A stretch of 64,000 bases of DNA from contig JABCPU010000070.1 in the NCBI GenBank assembly GCA_016800925.1, forward strand, positions 124,001-188,000. The letters are read 5' to 3'. Shown one piece after another: positions 25,259 to 38,705 of the stretch (the first letter of the stretch is position 1; each line of letters starts with the position of its first letter). This DNA comes from Suillus spraguei (lineage: Eukaryota; Basidiomycota; Agaricomycetes; Boletales; Suillaceae). Position numbers and translations under genes: made by a program. A model generated the notes under the pieces. The model was given only the letters and a program-made list of their open reading frames with translations, searched no databases and was not told the DNA's origin.

Positions 25259-25538
25259 AAACCCTAATTATTATGTCATTTTTATCTTGCATTTTTACTC
25301 TATCTTTATTATTCCATTTACGTCCCAGTTGTATTAACGATTCTGATATCTATTCATCAGATGCGTCGTTGTCGAGGTGCTATATTAAATAACCCGATAT
25401 CATAAATAGTGGGAGAGGAATACAGTGAGTGTAGCCATACACGTGAGGTGGGAATTGGGAGGCGATGAGTAGCACAATGCGATGAATGATTAATAAAATG
25501 TAAAAAAGTAAATCATGGCATGCAAGTCAAAAAGTACA

Positions 25539-28500
25539 TCAATCATCCTTCTTCTGAGTAGGCGATTTTTTGCGCCGCAGAGAAGTGAACAGACGCATAC
25601 TGCGCTTCGGTGAGCCCTGCCGTAGGGAGGGCAAGTTGCGGCTACTCTGCCTCCGCTCCGACAGATTGGTTTGCATGCGTCGCATTGCAACGCCACCCTC
25701 TTCTGTCGCAAAATCAAATCCGCGATGCACGGAGCGAATACCAGTGGACATGTCAGTTCGGCTCGCACAGCGCGGATCTTGCACTCTCCGTAAATCCAAT
25801 GATAAATCATCGGCGCTGGAGTAAACACTCGACGCCTGTGACTTGTACCGGGACGGACGTGGTCTGGAAGGCGCATACGGTTTGGTGCGCACTGGTTCAC
25901 TTCGCAATGTTGTCAGGTCAAGATCAGGCCTTGTCTTCCGGAGGTAGCGTAGCATCTCTAGGTCCCCAGGCGCGTAACCCAATTGCCATGCGCGATAAAG
26001 ATATCGTGGAAGAAGAGCAATGGCGATGACAAGTGGTTGACTCAACCAGAAATAAGCTGATGCGAGCAGATAGTGATTGTTGCCGTAGAGGTTAGTCACC
26101 ATCCATCCCGGGCTGATCGCATCGTAGATAACCTGCGGAAACGTCAGTCTTACGGGTAACAGGCAGAATGATAGGAACTTACCGTGAATAACCACAGAAT
26201 AACAATACCGATGAAGATAGCGAAGAAGACCCAGGCAGTCCAGACATTCGTGTTCAACCCATTGAACAAGCTGACGGCTATGACAGTAGCAAAAACCATA
26301 GTCTACGGAAAATTATCATCAACAAAAGATCATTGCTCGAATGAATAAAGCTTACAGTTGAATACTCATACAATGCGATGCCGTATCCATCATTACGAGT
26401 AGTAGTCGTGTAGTATGTATAGGTGATGATAAAGTATATTGGAACAGACTGCGTAGATGTCAGGCGGCCGATACGGCCCAAGGAAAGATGCAACGTACCT
26501 GTACGACTCCATCGATCATGTATATAAAGAACGATCTCATAGAGAACCAAGTCCGTTCGCGACCATAGCGATACAGTTCAGGGAAGGCCATCAGAACATC
26601 GGCATCTGTGTCACTTATTAGAAATCCGCAGCTCGTATGTGTAGTAATATGATCTTACCAACTATCCGATCAAACAGACCGATTCCGAGGACAGGAGCAA
26701 TCGTCCAGAACGAGTTCCAGAATAACAGGTAAGTATACTCAAATACGCTTTGAGGAAAAAGTCAGCAGCTATGCAGGATTGAGACGAGGCCATAGCTCAC
26801 TAAGATGAACTCCATCCACAATAGATCTGGAACCACCACAAAACGCCAATACACACAATGTTCTTATAGAAAAAGTTGACAATCCTATAGTCGAAAAGTT
26901 TTAGCACTAGCATCGAGTATAGATATGAACAAACTGACATAATTCCGTTACGAGCATAAGACCAGTGACCATGGACGAGAAGCAATTTCTTGAGGTACCG
27001 GAACTGTTATATTATGAGTGACGCGTCCAAGACTGAACCAAATTACATACCTGCGCAATAGCATAGTCCGACGAGTTGACAGCTTGCAGACCCTCCTCAC
27101 CACTAATGCCAACACCAACGTCCGCAGCCTGGATCATGCTGACATCGTTCGCGCCATCACCAATAGCAAGGGTCATCACACCAAGACCGTCCTTGACCAT
27201 CCTCACCACAAGCGCTTTCTGCAGCGGAGAAACACGACAACAGATAACGCCTTCACATTGAGTGGCAAGACGGAGAAGAAGAGCCTTGTTGTCATTGTCA
27301 GAAAGGGCGTGGTCCAGCGCAGCACCATCAATGACAAGTACAAATCCTCCAGGTCGATCACCGTTGTCGTCTCCGACAATATCACGGACTCCCGTGCTTA
27401 GTCGCCGCATGGGGAAGTTGCTAGCTGAGTCTGTTGATGGTTGTTTAGGCGAACAAGTGACGAGGCCATATTCATCGAGTATACCGCTGTCCGGGAAAAA
27501 TTCCTCCACCGCCTGAATCATCTGTTGTTCAACCGGGCGCTCGCTACCACGTATGATGATGATATTGGACTCCTCGGCGATGAGATTCGTACTGCGCCCG
27601 ATAGCTACGTTAAAGCTTTGTGAGACGGATTCTGAAAAAGAGAATAAAATAAATACGCACCGATAGCAGTCTCAAGCTTATCACCAGTAGCGACCCATAT
27701 CTTGATTCCCGCGAGCTTGAGATCAGCAATCGTTTCTGGCACGCCATCCTGGAGGCGATCTTCAATAGCAGTGGCGCCAAGCAATCGCAGCTCGCGCTCC
27801 ATCTCATTACAAACCGCCTCAATCTTGTCTTCACGATCGTCCATGGCAGTAGAGGCTTCATGATAACTCTCAGACCAGGCCTCATATTCGTTCTCTGCAT
27901 AAACCATTTAGCCAAGTGGGAGCACGAGCTAAAACCAACTTACCCTGAATAACTTTGTATGCTAGAGTCAACGTCCTCAACCCAGCATTCGCAAAGTCCT
28001 CCAGATGCGCCTCAGTCGCTTGTTTCAAATCATCTGCACCACCCTTGAGCCGCTCAAAGATGATGTTATCCGCGCCTTTCGTAAGCAAAAACAGTCTCCC
28101 ATCTTCATCATTCAGTTTCTTGACGATGACGCTCATCCGCTTTCGTGCACTTGTGAACTCCAGGATATTAAGCAGTTCATACCGCTCGACCTCCTTCGAG
28201 AAAGGCGTTTGCAAAAGCAGAATTTCCTTCTCACGTCCGCGAAAGATGAACCCGACGTCAGCGGCGGCTTGGACGAGGGCAGCTTCGTCAGGTGACTGCG
28301 CTTTGTACTCGATAGCGCCTGTCACAGGGTCGACAGCAGTGAGAACAGTATGACAAAGTGCCAAGACGGAGAAAAAGCCGTTAAGCGAGCGTGCTTGAGC
28401 GGCGTTCTCTGAATCCGGTTCGGCTTCTACCGCACGTGCAAGGTCTTGGGAAAGGTGCTGGTCACTGAAATGTTTGAGAACCCCGCTGGAGAGCTTTACG

Positions 28501-30396
28501 ACGGGGGCATCCGCAGCAGACGGAACCGCAGGATCATGCCCACGCGTGGAGGTCGAGGCATAGGAGTCATTGCTAGTTTCACGGACGATATCCGTACTGT
28601 TCTGTATGGCTTTCTTGATGTCTTCGTCCTCGTCCTCTTCAGGATCACCGTGATAGACCGATCCTGCGATGGAACACTCTCTAAAGACCATGGAATTCTA
28701 CAAAGAACATTAAACGATGATATAGATGGACCACGGCAAGCGCACCTGTGTGAGAGTACCAGTCTTGTCCGAAAATATGTACTCTATCTGTCCAAGGTCA
28801 TCCGACAAGTTGTAACTCCGGGCGATGGTCGGTTGGTTCTTCTTTGCGTAGAAGATATCGTAATCAAAGTAGATGAAGAGCGCCTGACACGTCTTCACAA
28901 ACTCTATTGAGATGTACAGGGATATAGGCACAATATTTTGAAACCTGTTATGATTGATGAGTTTGGAATTAAAGAGAGGATCATGAACACAAACGTGATC
29001 AACGCAAACGCCCAAGTGATTAGTCCGTTGATCTCTGGGTTGTCATTAGCTTCGTTATCGTTGTATAGCCAAGGGGCGCCCTCTGGGTATTTCACCCTTT
29101 CGATCTGAGAATCGGCGATACCACACACGACTGCCATAGTAGCTAGAATAGCTAGATTCGCCAAGCTTAAAGTAGAACAGTCAGATATAGAAGAGACTCA
29201 AGATAGAAATGCTTACACCTGTGGGTTGATCTGCCTCTCCACTCGACTCCGCTTACTGGGCGTACCACCAGAATTAAGTACGATCTTGGTGTCAACGCCG
29301 GTGAAAAGAACGACACCAATGACCCAGTCTGTGTTCCGGAGTACCGTGCCACGAAGGAGAACTGTTTGCAAATCCACCGGGAACTTTTCCTCCTTGCGAG
29401 AAACAGTGGCATTGAACCTGTACATGTTCGTGTCCGGTCGATCACAATCGACAGAGAATGGATTGGAAACACAATCGGCAGCAGTGCGGAGGTCAGTAAG
29501 GGCAACGCATGCGTTTCTCGACTTGAGATTGGTCTCTCCATCAAGGTTCTTCGTCTCAACGAACGCCACATTCTCCTCCTCGGACGTGGCACATATGAGG
29601 ATATCAGCCGGGATCGGCTCATGGTCCATGATCTTGACGAAATCACCAACCCGAATATCCTCCCACTTGGTCTTGTGCCAATGGGGTCCTGTATTTTCCC
29701 CGGCATGCCCAAATATATGATGTTCACCCTCCTGCATCGAATCCGCGCGGTCGTACTCGATATCTGGATCCTGCCTAGTTGCAGCGCCTTCCTCTACGTC
29801 TTTCCGTTTCGGCCGCCGTCTTGGAACGATACCCCTGACAAAGGTTCGACTTTTTCTACCGTTCAAATTCGGATTAACCCAATCGCCACCCGCGAGGACG
29901 CGAGCCTGAGAATGGTTGACGTGACTGTCTGACTGATGGCGTTTGATGTCCTCGTAGCCATCCTTTATAGCGGTGATACTGAGGACGATAAGGATTGGTA
30001 TGACCACTAGACCTGGAGAAATGGTAGAAAATTCGGGGAAGAACTGCAGAATTGCTATAGCGGCAAAGAAGCTGCATGACGTTGTCAGAGACGAGAGTGA
30101 AGTAAGGCGGTGCAAAAAGTGGAGACATACATATTTGCTATTCGCCTGAACTGTTCTAGGAGGTTTCTGGGCACGAATGTTATGATTGTGTACTTTGATG
30201 AGATGATTTGGTTAGTGGGGTAGACATGCACTTTCTTTGATTTTCCCTTTGGATCAAAGTAGCTCTCTGGAAGATTCTGGTTAAAGAATACAGTGCGAGG
30301 AATGCCCGGGCCAGAACGACGGGCGAATAAAGATTCTACGTTGAAATTGACGAGTTTATCGTAAAAGGCAGCGACGCGAGAGCGTTTCTTTGCCAT
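25539..30396 (-). CDS. P4-type ATPase, aminophospholipid flippase (DNF-like)
   Basis: Moves phospholipids from the outer to the cytosolic leaflet of plasma-membrane or Golgi membranes. The start at 30396 ([15 protein letters not shown]) is followed by [14 protein letters not shown] and the P4 signature [22 protein letters not shown]. The actuator-domain DGETNLK is near 29540, and the P4 motif [12 protein letters not shown] is followed by the phosphorylation site SDKTGTLT (about 28770). [20 protein letters not shown] and [20 protein letters not shown] complete the P and N domains. Six C-terminal membrane segments lie between 26990 and 26060, then a basic cytosolic tail to the stop at 25539. 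More than fifteen exons and no lesion noticed. DNF1/2-type is inferred from the N-terminus; DRS2-type is less likely. Confidence 0.92.
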
Positions 30397-31018
30397 GTAA
30401 GCGCTGAAGGAGGGCGGAGGGGGGAGCAGTAGTAGTATTAATGGAAGATTTGTTTAAAGAGTCATAACGTACTATGTATATGCCGAAGCACAGCGCCCGA
30501 TGGCTGATTATTCATGATGACATGACCATGTGTATTAATGACCCCACGCCTTCAGCCTGAGATCCGCTGACTCCCCTCTTCAGTTTCAAACCAATATCAT
30601 TCCCAACATCAGTCAAGTTCGTTAGTTTGTGCCTTGACAGTCGGGCCCCTCTCTTATTACTCCTCTAACCTTTTCCCCATCAGCTTCAGTGCTGGCCGAA
30701 TGCAATACGTAGCTAATTTTATATAATCCGGCAACTTGTATGTTCTTATTTATCATCACTGTGCCTGCCTTCACTCCGTTTCTTACGTAATGCTGTATAA
30801 CCAATCACTTATGATATTAAGGTATGAGAGTAGTGAACGTGGTGCTGACAAGTGAGACCATACGCAACAAGGTCTAAAAAATCCATCAAAAAAACAAAAG
30901 AACGCAAAGGATAGTACGGAACCAACAGGGTATCATGGTTTGAATTTTCCTGTCCTTCTTTAGCTTACATTTTCATCTCAAGCAGTGTCACTCACATCAC
31001 AACCAGGGGAATAGCGCT
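30397..31018. other. P4-ATPase promoter and CDC10 3' flank
   Basis: About 620 bp between tandem minus-strand genes. No conserved gene or repeat was seen. An A-rich stretch (about 30880-30905) is the only notable composition feature. Confidence 0.5.
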
Positions 31019-32293
31019 CTATTGGTTGGTAGGCGGTCTTTGCTGTACACCCTCTTTGAGAGCAAGCAACTGCTTCGAACGGAAAGCCTCATAGTGGATT
31101 TGGGCCGTCGTCTCAATTAGGTCTTGCAGGTGTGTCCTAAGGCAGGCTGCGGTGAGAGTGCGGACCCGGAAATATCGGCATATATCACAAACCTTGTCAA
31201 AAAGTTCCGCAGGTGCATGAATTCACAGTGGTTCTCATCCTCGACATTAACCACGCCCCACCGGTTCTTGCGGCCCCGTACCGATTTGCCGTCGATAATC
31301 ACACTCCTTTCAGAACCGACGACAGCGAAGGGAATCACGTTCTGAAAAGATCTCAGCAGCTAATCGGTTTTCAATAGAAAAACACATACGCGGATTGATT
31401 CGTTCAACTGAATCTCCTCCTCGTCATTCTCATCCGTATCGAAGGGGTATAAGCGAATGTTGTGGTACACCAACTCCGCGCGAATCTCCAATTCGGTCAG
31501 CCAATGAACAAAGGTTCATAAGATCTCACCGACCTTTTGCTTGAACGCAACCCTCTCCTCTAGGGTCAAGCTGTCTGCTTTGGCAATCACAGGCACCACA
31601 TTCACAACCTCGCTCAGTTTCTTCATCACAATGACATCAATGGCACGAAGCGAATGTCCCGTTGGGCTGATGAAGTACAAGCAGCAGTGAATACGTGTGT
31701 CCAGGATATACCGGTCACGCATGGCCGTCAACTCCTTGCGTAAATAAGCGCTGTGCTGGTCCTTGATATACTTGACGATAGGATCCCAACTATACGACAC
31801 CCATTACTGGCATTCAAAAAGACGCGTAAAAGAAACTACCAGTTCTCGTTGTTCACTTGGTCGCCATACCCAGGCGTGTCAACAATGTTGAGGCGCAATT
31901 TGACGCCATTTTCGACGATAACTAGTGTGACCCCGACGTGAATATTGTTTGATACGACTTTGAAAATGCTGACTGACCATGTGAGACGGCTTGAATCTCA
32001 GTGGTCTGCCTAACAGGCTCGTTCGACTCCAACCGGCCCTTGGAGTCAATAAGGTGCGACGCAAAAACGGTGTTGATCAGCGTTGACTTCCCGAGGCCAG
32101 TTTGTCCTAAATGCGACACGTATCATTCAGCTCCGTATGTACATTGACACTATAAAACAATATCAAACCTACCAACAACAATGACATTGAACTGGAAACC
32201 ACGTTTCAAGAGCTTGTGCTCGATCTGCTGCGTGATAGAGTCGAAACCGACATAGGACGTCGCACGGATTTCCTCGACAGCTGCAGCAGCCAT
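31019..32293 (-). CDS. CDC10: Septin, CDC10 group
   Basis: Septin GTPase that forms filaments at septa and the hyphal cortex. The start MAAAAVEEI at 32293 is used because [20 protein letters not shown] follows directly, the CDC10-group N-terminus. The P-loop [10 protein letters not shown] is split by an intron. Other motifs are VDTPGYGD (G3), [20 protein letters not shown] (G4), and [24 protein letters not shown] of the septin unique element. The C-terminus is short (...[13 protein letters not shown]) without a coiled coil, as expected for CDC10. At least six introns were traced and the gene is intact. It lies upstream of the flippase in the same orientation. Confidence 0.94.
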
Positions 32294-32713
32294 GGCTTCG
32301 AAATGAAAAATGGGTGGAGGGAAAAGTATGTAAAGGAGCTGGTGGTGCAAACGACGACGAGAAGGTCAAGACGAAGAACGGCCAACCAAACCGAGGCCCA
32401 AAATTGCTTGCATCGGGGTCCGGGGTCCGACTTTATGTAGTAATGGCACCACTGCGAAACGTACAAAAAAACTCGAAATGTATCCATTTCTACCAATTCT
32501 ATACACCATTCCACGCTCGGTTCTACTATATAATTCCTCCTACACCGCGTATTTCTTCTTCTTGATCGCCTAGAGACACCCGATATACCTGAAATACACT
32601 TAGTGGCATTTCCTTTCCTTTCACCGCGCGAAGCGATTCGATCAGAGAACTGTGCCCAACCTGTATCAAAACCAAAACCGCAAAAGCATAGCATTATCAG
32701 TATACAAATAACG

Positions 32714-34146
32714 TTATTTCGCAGAAGGACGCAAGGTGATCGGGGATACTGAGAGGTAAGGTATCGTGAACGCCGCGACAAGGATCACCACGGCTATTCC
32801 TAAAGCCGTCGCAGCTGATGAAGCAGAACTCGTAGGTTTGGAAGAAATGCCAGTAGAAGAACGAGTGGACGATGATAAAGGTCTGATGTAAGGTATGATT
32901 TGTACGTACCCAATGGATTTGAGGCCGTGTATGCTGGAAAAACGTCAGTGCATGAAAGCACTCTCGAAGATGCGCACGTACTAATATCCCTCCAAATTCC
33001 TCGTGATTTCGTCTTCCATGCCTTTCGGCACACCATCAAGAGTAAATGTCACTTTCGTCGAATCAGACGACTGCTCGAGAGTTGTTGTCAGTGTCGCGAA
33101 GTGCCCTGGTACAATAAAAATTGAGGCGTTTCTAAGACAATACGAGAGAAGAAAGATATCCGACCTGATGGCCACGTAGGACTTTGCAAAGCCCAAGTCT
33201 GCACAATCTCCTTCCCTGGCGTCAGTGACACGTACTTTCCCTTGACACCACCACCAAACAACGAGTACTCGGTGCCTGCTTGCGCTGCAGACTACCAGAG
33301 GAACCACATCAGCCCAATTAACTAATGGACGTGTTCCCGAATTACCTGAGCTGGTGCACGAGTCCATAAAGGAATTCTCCTTTCGTCTGTGAAGAGTCCG
33401 AAAAGATCGTCTGAAGCAGCCATAAACGTCGCTTCCTTGACCACGCTGGACGTGTTAATTTGAGATTGTTTGACTGGGGCAGGTTTTGGAACGGTCGTAG
33501 AGGCTGATGCGGCCGTCGCAGCAACTGCGTCAATAGAAGGAGCTGGGGTACCTGTGCGGCTAGGTTCTCCGCTGACAGTAAGGTCCTTTCCATGGGTATC
33601 GACGAGAGCTGCAGGGAACTCGGCAAACTTGGCCTCCAGAGCAGGCGGGAGACGCGTCTTGACGAAAGCAAAGAGCGCATTCACTGCTGGACTAGAAGTA
33701 GTATCAAGTGTCCAGTTGTACTGTGATCAAAACACTTCAACGTCATAGTCTCCGCGTTGGGCATTGGGGAACGTACAACATAGTCTGACAACTTATCTAG
33801 CGTAATTTCATGCGAGACCTCTGGGATACTGAGTTTTCCAGTGACATCTGTCCCATCACTCGTAGCCCCTTGCCAATCTAGCTTGATTTGAATGTCGTAT
33901 ATCGTGATCAACCTGAAAGGGACCTTCACGAATGTACAAAATGCAGAGAGAACAGGATGCATACTTTGACTTGCGCTGACCGAGCTCGACATCACCTTCC
34001 TCGATCTTCACAGAAGAAATCGCCACGTTTCCCTCAGTTCCTTCGATCACAATAGCTGTAAGCTCTCGCTGGAACCATTCCTTTGCCCAGGATGTAACAT
34101 TTTTATTTTTCCAGTGCCAGTTCGCGGTAGAACTTGCCATGGCCAT
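32714..34146 (-). CDS. AHA1: AHA1-like activator of Hsp90 ATPase with a C-terminal membrane segment
   Basis: Co-chaperone that stimulates Hsp90 ATPase. The start is at 34146 (MAMASSTANWHWKNKNVTSWAKEW; a second ATG is at 34140). The Aha1 N domain covers NWHWKNK to about SHEITLDKLSDYV, followed by a Ser/Ala/Thr-rich linker. The AHSA1 domain starts around EATFMAASDDLFGLFTDERRIPLW and includes GGGVKGKYVSLTPGKEIVQTWAL and TFTLDGVPKGMEDEI. After the family's usual end (YIHGLKSIG) the last exon adds a Ser/Thr linker and a hydrophobic segment of about 20 residues (ATALGIAVVILVAAFTI) near the end, suggesting a tail anchor. Stop at 32714-32716. Confidence 0.92.
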
Positions 34147-35195
34147 CTTGCTCGGACTTGGTTATGGTTATAATAAAAGAGAGATAAAAGACTGTTGTGC
34201 TGAAAGACGATTCAGAATAGACCAGTAGTAATGAGACTATAAGAATTTGAAGGTTAAAGTTTACAAGTTTGTGAAGATCATGACTTCTCCAGAACATTCT
34301 GAGGCCCTGCGACACCGGCAACTTCATCGTGATATTCGCACTACTTTGCGCTCATCGTCATTTCTATGCATTCAAGGCAACTTGCAGGTCTCTCTCGGAT
34401 TATTGTATTCGAAGCCATCGTTTGCCCGGCAATTTGAATGGTCGGCTTACCTCTCACGGTTCATAGTACCAGTAAAACGGGATATCTCGTTTAACTCAGA
34501 CTCGTGGGATGTTTATGTGTAGAATTTTGCAGTGTTGGCCCGCGGGGCCATCAGCTGGCTGTCGCACGATGACAAGGATGATTCATAGAGCTGTCAACTG
34601 CTGGGCGAGATATGTACGCCGAGGTGCATGCGACCAATGAGAGCGGCGATGTTCAGGATTCGGGCCCCCGGGACTCTGGGTTACAGGTCCGGTATCGTGA
34701 CAGTGATAATGCAAGCCATATCGATGTTTTCAGCAGTGCGAGAAGGTATCCCAGGTATCACTTCATTGTCATCAAGCGAGTTGATATGACATCCCGAAGC
34801 ACAGCGCAAGTGGGTATGCCATTGCCTGGTACTGTCTGCTGTAAAATGTGCATCGTGTATGTACATGACTGCTACACATATTTGACCAGAAAGCAGTTGC
34901 GCAGCGATGCTGTATCACAGGCGAGTAAGACAGTGACTCTCCGTAATGCCAACTCATTCTCCCATTCAACAGTAACAGGCTTGGGGATGTTTTGTGAATA
35001 GCATCCACTCCAATGGCGGTCGATAATTAGCAAATCATGGACGGAGGCTGTGAGCAAGAAAGTTCGAGGAAACCGCGTGTCTACAGCAAGGCCGAGACGT
35101 GGCGTTCAGCAGCAACCTGTAAAGAGACCACCGACCACAGAGCATGCAAGTGCGTGTTTCCCGTTCGTCACTCCTACTGAGCAGGACACAGGATA
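34147..35195. other. Intergenic region, no gene supported
   Basis: Short frames only on both strands; no family motif, repeat or RNA was recognised. Confidence 0.5.
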
Positions 35196-35910
35196 GTGGC
35201 GGTGGCAACCACTGTTCACGAAGACGAAACATCTCCCCGAGTGCCCACTCAGTCCACCCGAAAGGAACCACATGCAGAACTGACTCTAAATGGTCATGAA
35301 GACTGGGTGGATAACATAGCTCTCATTCCTGACACAGTCTGGACAGTTGCAGCATCCCCCAATGGGTGTTGGTTTGTGAGTGGAGTGAAGAACGGAAGAG
35401 TCCTGGTCTGGGGAGTTACAACAAACAAGAGAGTACCGGTCTCGTTCCAGGGACACCAGGACAGTGTCTGGAGCATCGTATTCACATCAGACAACTAGGC
35501 ATTTGCAAGTGCATCATTGGACGGTGCGGTATGCGTGTGGCAGAGGGAGACGGGCGAAATAGTCCTCGGACTTACACAAGTGGGCAGTGAGGCATACTCG
35601 GTGTCGTACTGCCCGAATGGTAGCACGTTAGCAGCAGGAACTGACGAACACATCCGAGTCGCTATCTGCAATACTGCAAGCGAAGAGGAAACGTTGAAGA
35701 TATAACAGCGGGCATGGCAAGTTGCGATGATCTCCATCTCGTCAGTGTGAGTGACAAAGATAGATACTGACACAGTTTGACGCGCTTACGAACGAAGCTT
35801 TACTTTTACCTCAGTGCTTTCCAATGTCGTCAAATTCGCCACCACACCAGACGACACGGTTTCTTGACCTGACCACTTTTATACTCATTGGCAAGCGCCC
35901 AAGAAGCAGT
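35196..35910 (+). pseudogene. Decayed WD40 gene copy, related to the gene at 62203
   Basis: Blocks align with the intact WD40 gene at 62203: SPNGCWFVSGVKNGRVLVWGVTT to SPDGRWIVSGGDNGSILVWEVAT, and ETGEIVLGLTQVGSEAYSVSY. It has no start ATG. TAG at 35496-35498 sits where the intact gene has a sense codon, and a TAA at about 35703-35705 replaces a Glu codon before QRA. Part of the next repeat is deleted after 35720. Residual similarity to FFDLTTFEPIG runs to about 35910. Confidence 0.8.
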
Positions 35911-36294
35911 AACAGCTACTGGTGACCCAGGGTGACGCTTCAATATCAATATCTCAATGTTAGCTTGAAGTTGTCAGCCGGCCTTTCCGTTTCCGTTGGC
36001 AGCGAATTACCAAGCACAGTATGGCCTACGTACAACTTCCGAACAAATCAAATTAGTTCTTGTGGGATTAAAGTGCTTGCAAAGACACTTATTTTTAGAC
36101 TTACTTCCGAATAGGCTTTGTGGCGGTAGAGCATTAGCTTTTGCCGGCCGCGTCTACCATTTGATATGTAGTTGCCCAACTCTATGAGTTTCGGGCGGTT
36201 TGAAAACCTGTATACATCAATTATGAACTTCCATACACTCATGCATGACCGCGTGTGATAACAGAATTATACTGATAGGCTCGTGATTGTTCTC

Positions 36295-36303
36295 TATATA
36301 AAG
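36295..36303 (+). promoter_or_regulatory. TATA box of the DUF6533-like gene
   Basis: TATATAAAG, 49 nt upstream of the ATG at 36344. Confidence 0.5.
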
Positions 36304-36343
36304 CAGTGACATACGTCGCTTCTCAGGTTTCCCTCATTTCACT

Positions 36344-38163
36344 GATGGGCTTGGCCCTCACAAATTCACAGCCCTTACCAGTTAACAAGATTCCGACTAA
36401 AATTACTGTGTCCTGTAAGTATTGTACATTGGTGATCAGTAGCCCATCCCTCATTCTCTAAATTCGCCATTTAATTTGCACAGTTTCATGTTGGGACTAG
36501 AAGAATCTCTATATGCTCTTGACTGGAATAACAACTTAGCAGGTTTGTCAGCCTTATCGGAAATGAATCATAGTGCTGAACTTCGTCGTTTTCCAGTTGT
36601 CATCATCACCCTGATATGTTATGACTACAGTCAGTAGACTTTCACGAACCTTGCAGTGCGGCTAAGCGTAATATTATTTAGTCCTTCAGTTTGAGAAAGA
36701 GGTAATGAGAGGGTCGTTTCGTCGTCGTCATCTCAAGTACTCATGAGTCATGATCATATCGTCCCAGGTCGCGTTTGTTTGGGTTAGAGCTCCACCCCAA
36801 TGATTGAAGATCCAGAACTGACTGGTTATGCAGGAAAGACAGTGGTCAGTGATGTCATATCTATACCTTGTTGTAAGCCCCACCCTGCCAAAATAATTCA
36901 TGGTTTCTCATTCTGTTGTTATGTCAGGTTCGATATTTTGGTATTGTCCTTGCGATGTACGTCGCGGTGGTTTTATTATTCAGATGGTGCATTGTATGTT
37001 GACACTGATGTTCAGGATTTGCGCCATCTGTACGCAACGTGATACCTATTACCGACTGAGTTGTCATTAACTGACTAACCACAGGGGGAGGTCTGTTATA
37101 TATACCTGAAGCAGTGAGTGTATTCTTTCTTTCTTTAGAGTCATAGGTTGATCCAGATCCAGCCGTACGTGATAAGTTCATTTCACAACTAGGCTTGATC
37201 TGCTGCTGACCTCTTGTTTAGTTGTGGGTATATTGTACTCAAGTAAAACTAGCTTTGCTCATCATGAAATTGAAACAGGTTATGGCATACTTCTGTTCAT
37301 GCAATGGGGTTTTCTGTATATTTTTGCTTGACGGAAGGTAAGTCGCCCATGCATTCTCGTACCTTCGTGACCGATTTTATTCGCAGTCGTTCTCATATGG
37401 CGTCTTTACGTCCTATACAACCAATCCAAGCTCATACTTTATCTTCTTCTGGGGTTGCTCCTACCTATCGTCGCACTCTATATAACGATGAATATATTTT
37501 CATGGAGTCGACCCTCGGCGATGTCAGGTGAATTTCTATTTTGATTGAATTCTTTGCAAGCTGATACCTGGTTGCATAGTGTATGAAATAATGATAACTC
37601 CAAATATCAAGTACTGCACAGCTTCCTTCCACGTGGGGCCTATGCCTGCAGTATATGCTTCTATCCCCGTCATATGCTACGAAATTTTCTTGGTTGTTCT
37701 TGCCATTTCCGTGCTCTGGAAGCACCTGAAAGAAAGAAAGGAAATTCAAATGAAGCCCAATGTCTACGTAGTAATGATCGTCCGATATCATGTCATATAC
37801 TTTGTCCTGTAAGTTCCCCCTTCGTTTGTCGTGTTCTCTGAAAGCATTCATAGAATCGCGCTAGGAATGTTGCAACTGAAATAATTGTGGCGATATTATG
37901 GGTCCACCTTCCGGTACAATCTTCTGTGATTCTAGAGAGATTTATTCTAATGCAGGCATGCACAGACGGTGGCGCTGAATCCCATACTATTGTTCAAGAA
38001 TACTGTGCGATCGATTATCGTGCCACGTTTTATCATCAGCATCTGGGACACGCATGCCAATGACAACTGTGTACGTGTCAGTACTACGTTTGAGGATTGT
38101 GTCTGTTGGACTTCTCCGCCAGAATTGGAGCAGCCCGAGAACGTTGACTCCGTTCCAAATTGA
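36344..38163 (+). CDS. DUF6533-like seven-helix membrane protein
   Basis: Mushroom-specific family of about seven-helix membrane proteins with unknown function. The start at 36344 lies just after a TATA box and joins by an intron (donor at AA|GTATTG) to a helix region with CYDYILQFEKEV, the family's conserved N-terminal motif. Further exons give FVWERQWSVMS, VVRYFGIVLAMYVAVVLLF, VYFCLTEVVLIWRLYVLYNQ, GLLLPIVALYI, CYEIFLVVLAISVLWKHLKERK and PNVYVVMIVRYHVIYFV. The end is FIISIWDTHAND and an acidic tail, with the stop at 38161-38163. Exon joins between about 37000 and 37290 were not resolved. No clear lesion elsewhere. Confidence 0.7.
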
Positions 38164-38389
38164 GAAAGGAGCTAGCATACTTGCCCCTGACTAACGTAGA
38201 CTCTGTGGAATTCGTGAATGTAGATTTCTCGTACTTCGATACATCTGCGCATTGACTACCACGACATGCAGGTTCGACTGGGAATCCCAGGCAAGATAGG
38301 ACTATCTTGAGCTCATCCATTTAGTTCCTATCACTTGAATATCGTCATTATAGGCTATGGAGATCAGCGAGAAAGGGCTTGATATGCTG

Positions 38390-38705
38390 GTTCATGACGA
38401 CTCGAAAGTTGAAAGAAACCCCTTCACCTGAATATAGCGTCATTGGAGGCACCAGGACTAAGATTTTTTTTCTAAGCCTGATTGACCCATCTGCCTATAT
38501 TCTTCTGGGCGCAAAGCTCAATAGACTATGAGGTATGAAAGGTCAGCCAACCAGACGCTCTGTGCAGTGGTCCACAGATCAGCGCCTGATATTGCATACA
38601 CGTCTACAGACATCAATTCTGAAGGCATGACTCGCCAAAGAGTCGCCATGGAGTAAATATTAATGTCACAACATCAATTTGGGGACTAAGATGAACCTTT
38701 AAGGA
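38390..38705. repeat. Extended head of repeat element copy 3
   Basis: About 38390-38620 matches 42575-42915 in the same orientation (CCCCTTCACCTGAATATAGC, GCCTGATTGACCCATCTGCC, CTCTGTGCAGTGGTCCACA), with an insertion in the second copy. The part from about 38565 is the head shared by all four elements. Confidence 0.8.

Noticed and set aside
27018..27401. Plus-strand frames opposite the P4-ATPase
   Set aside because: Antisense shadows of strongly conserved coding exons.
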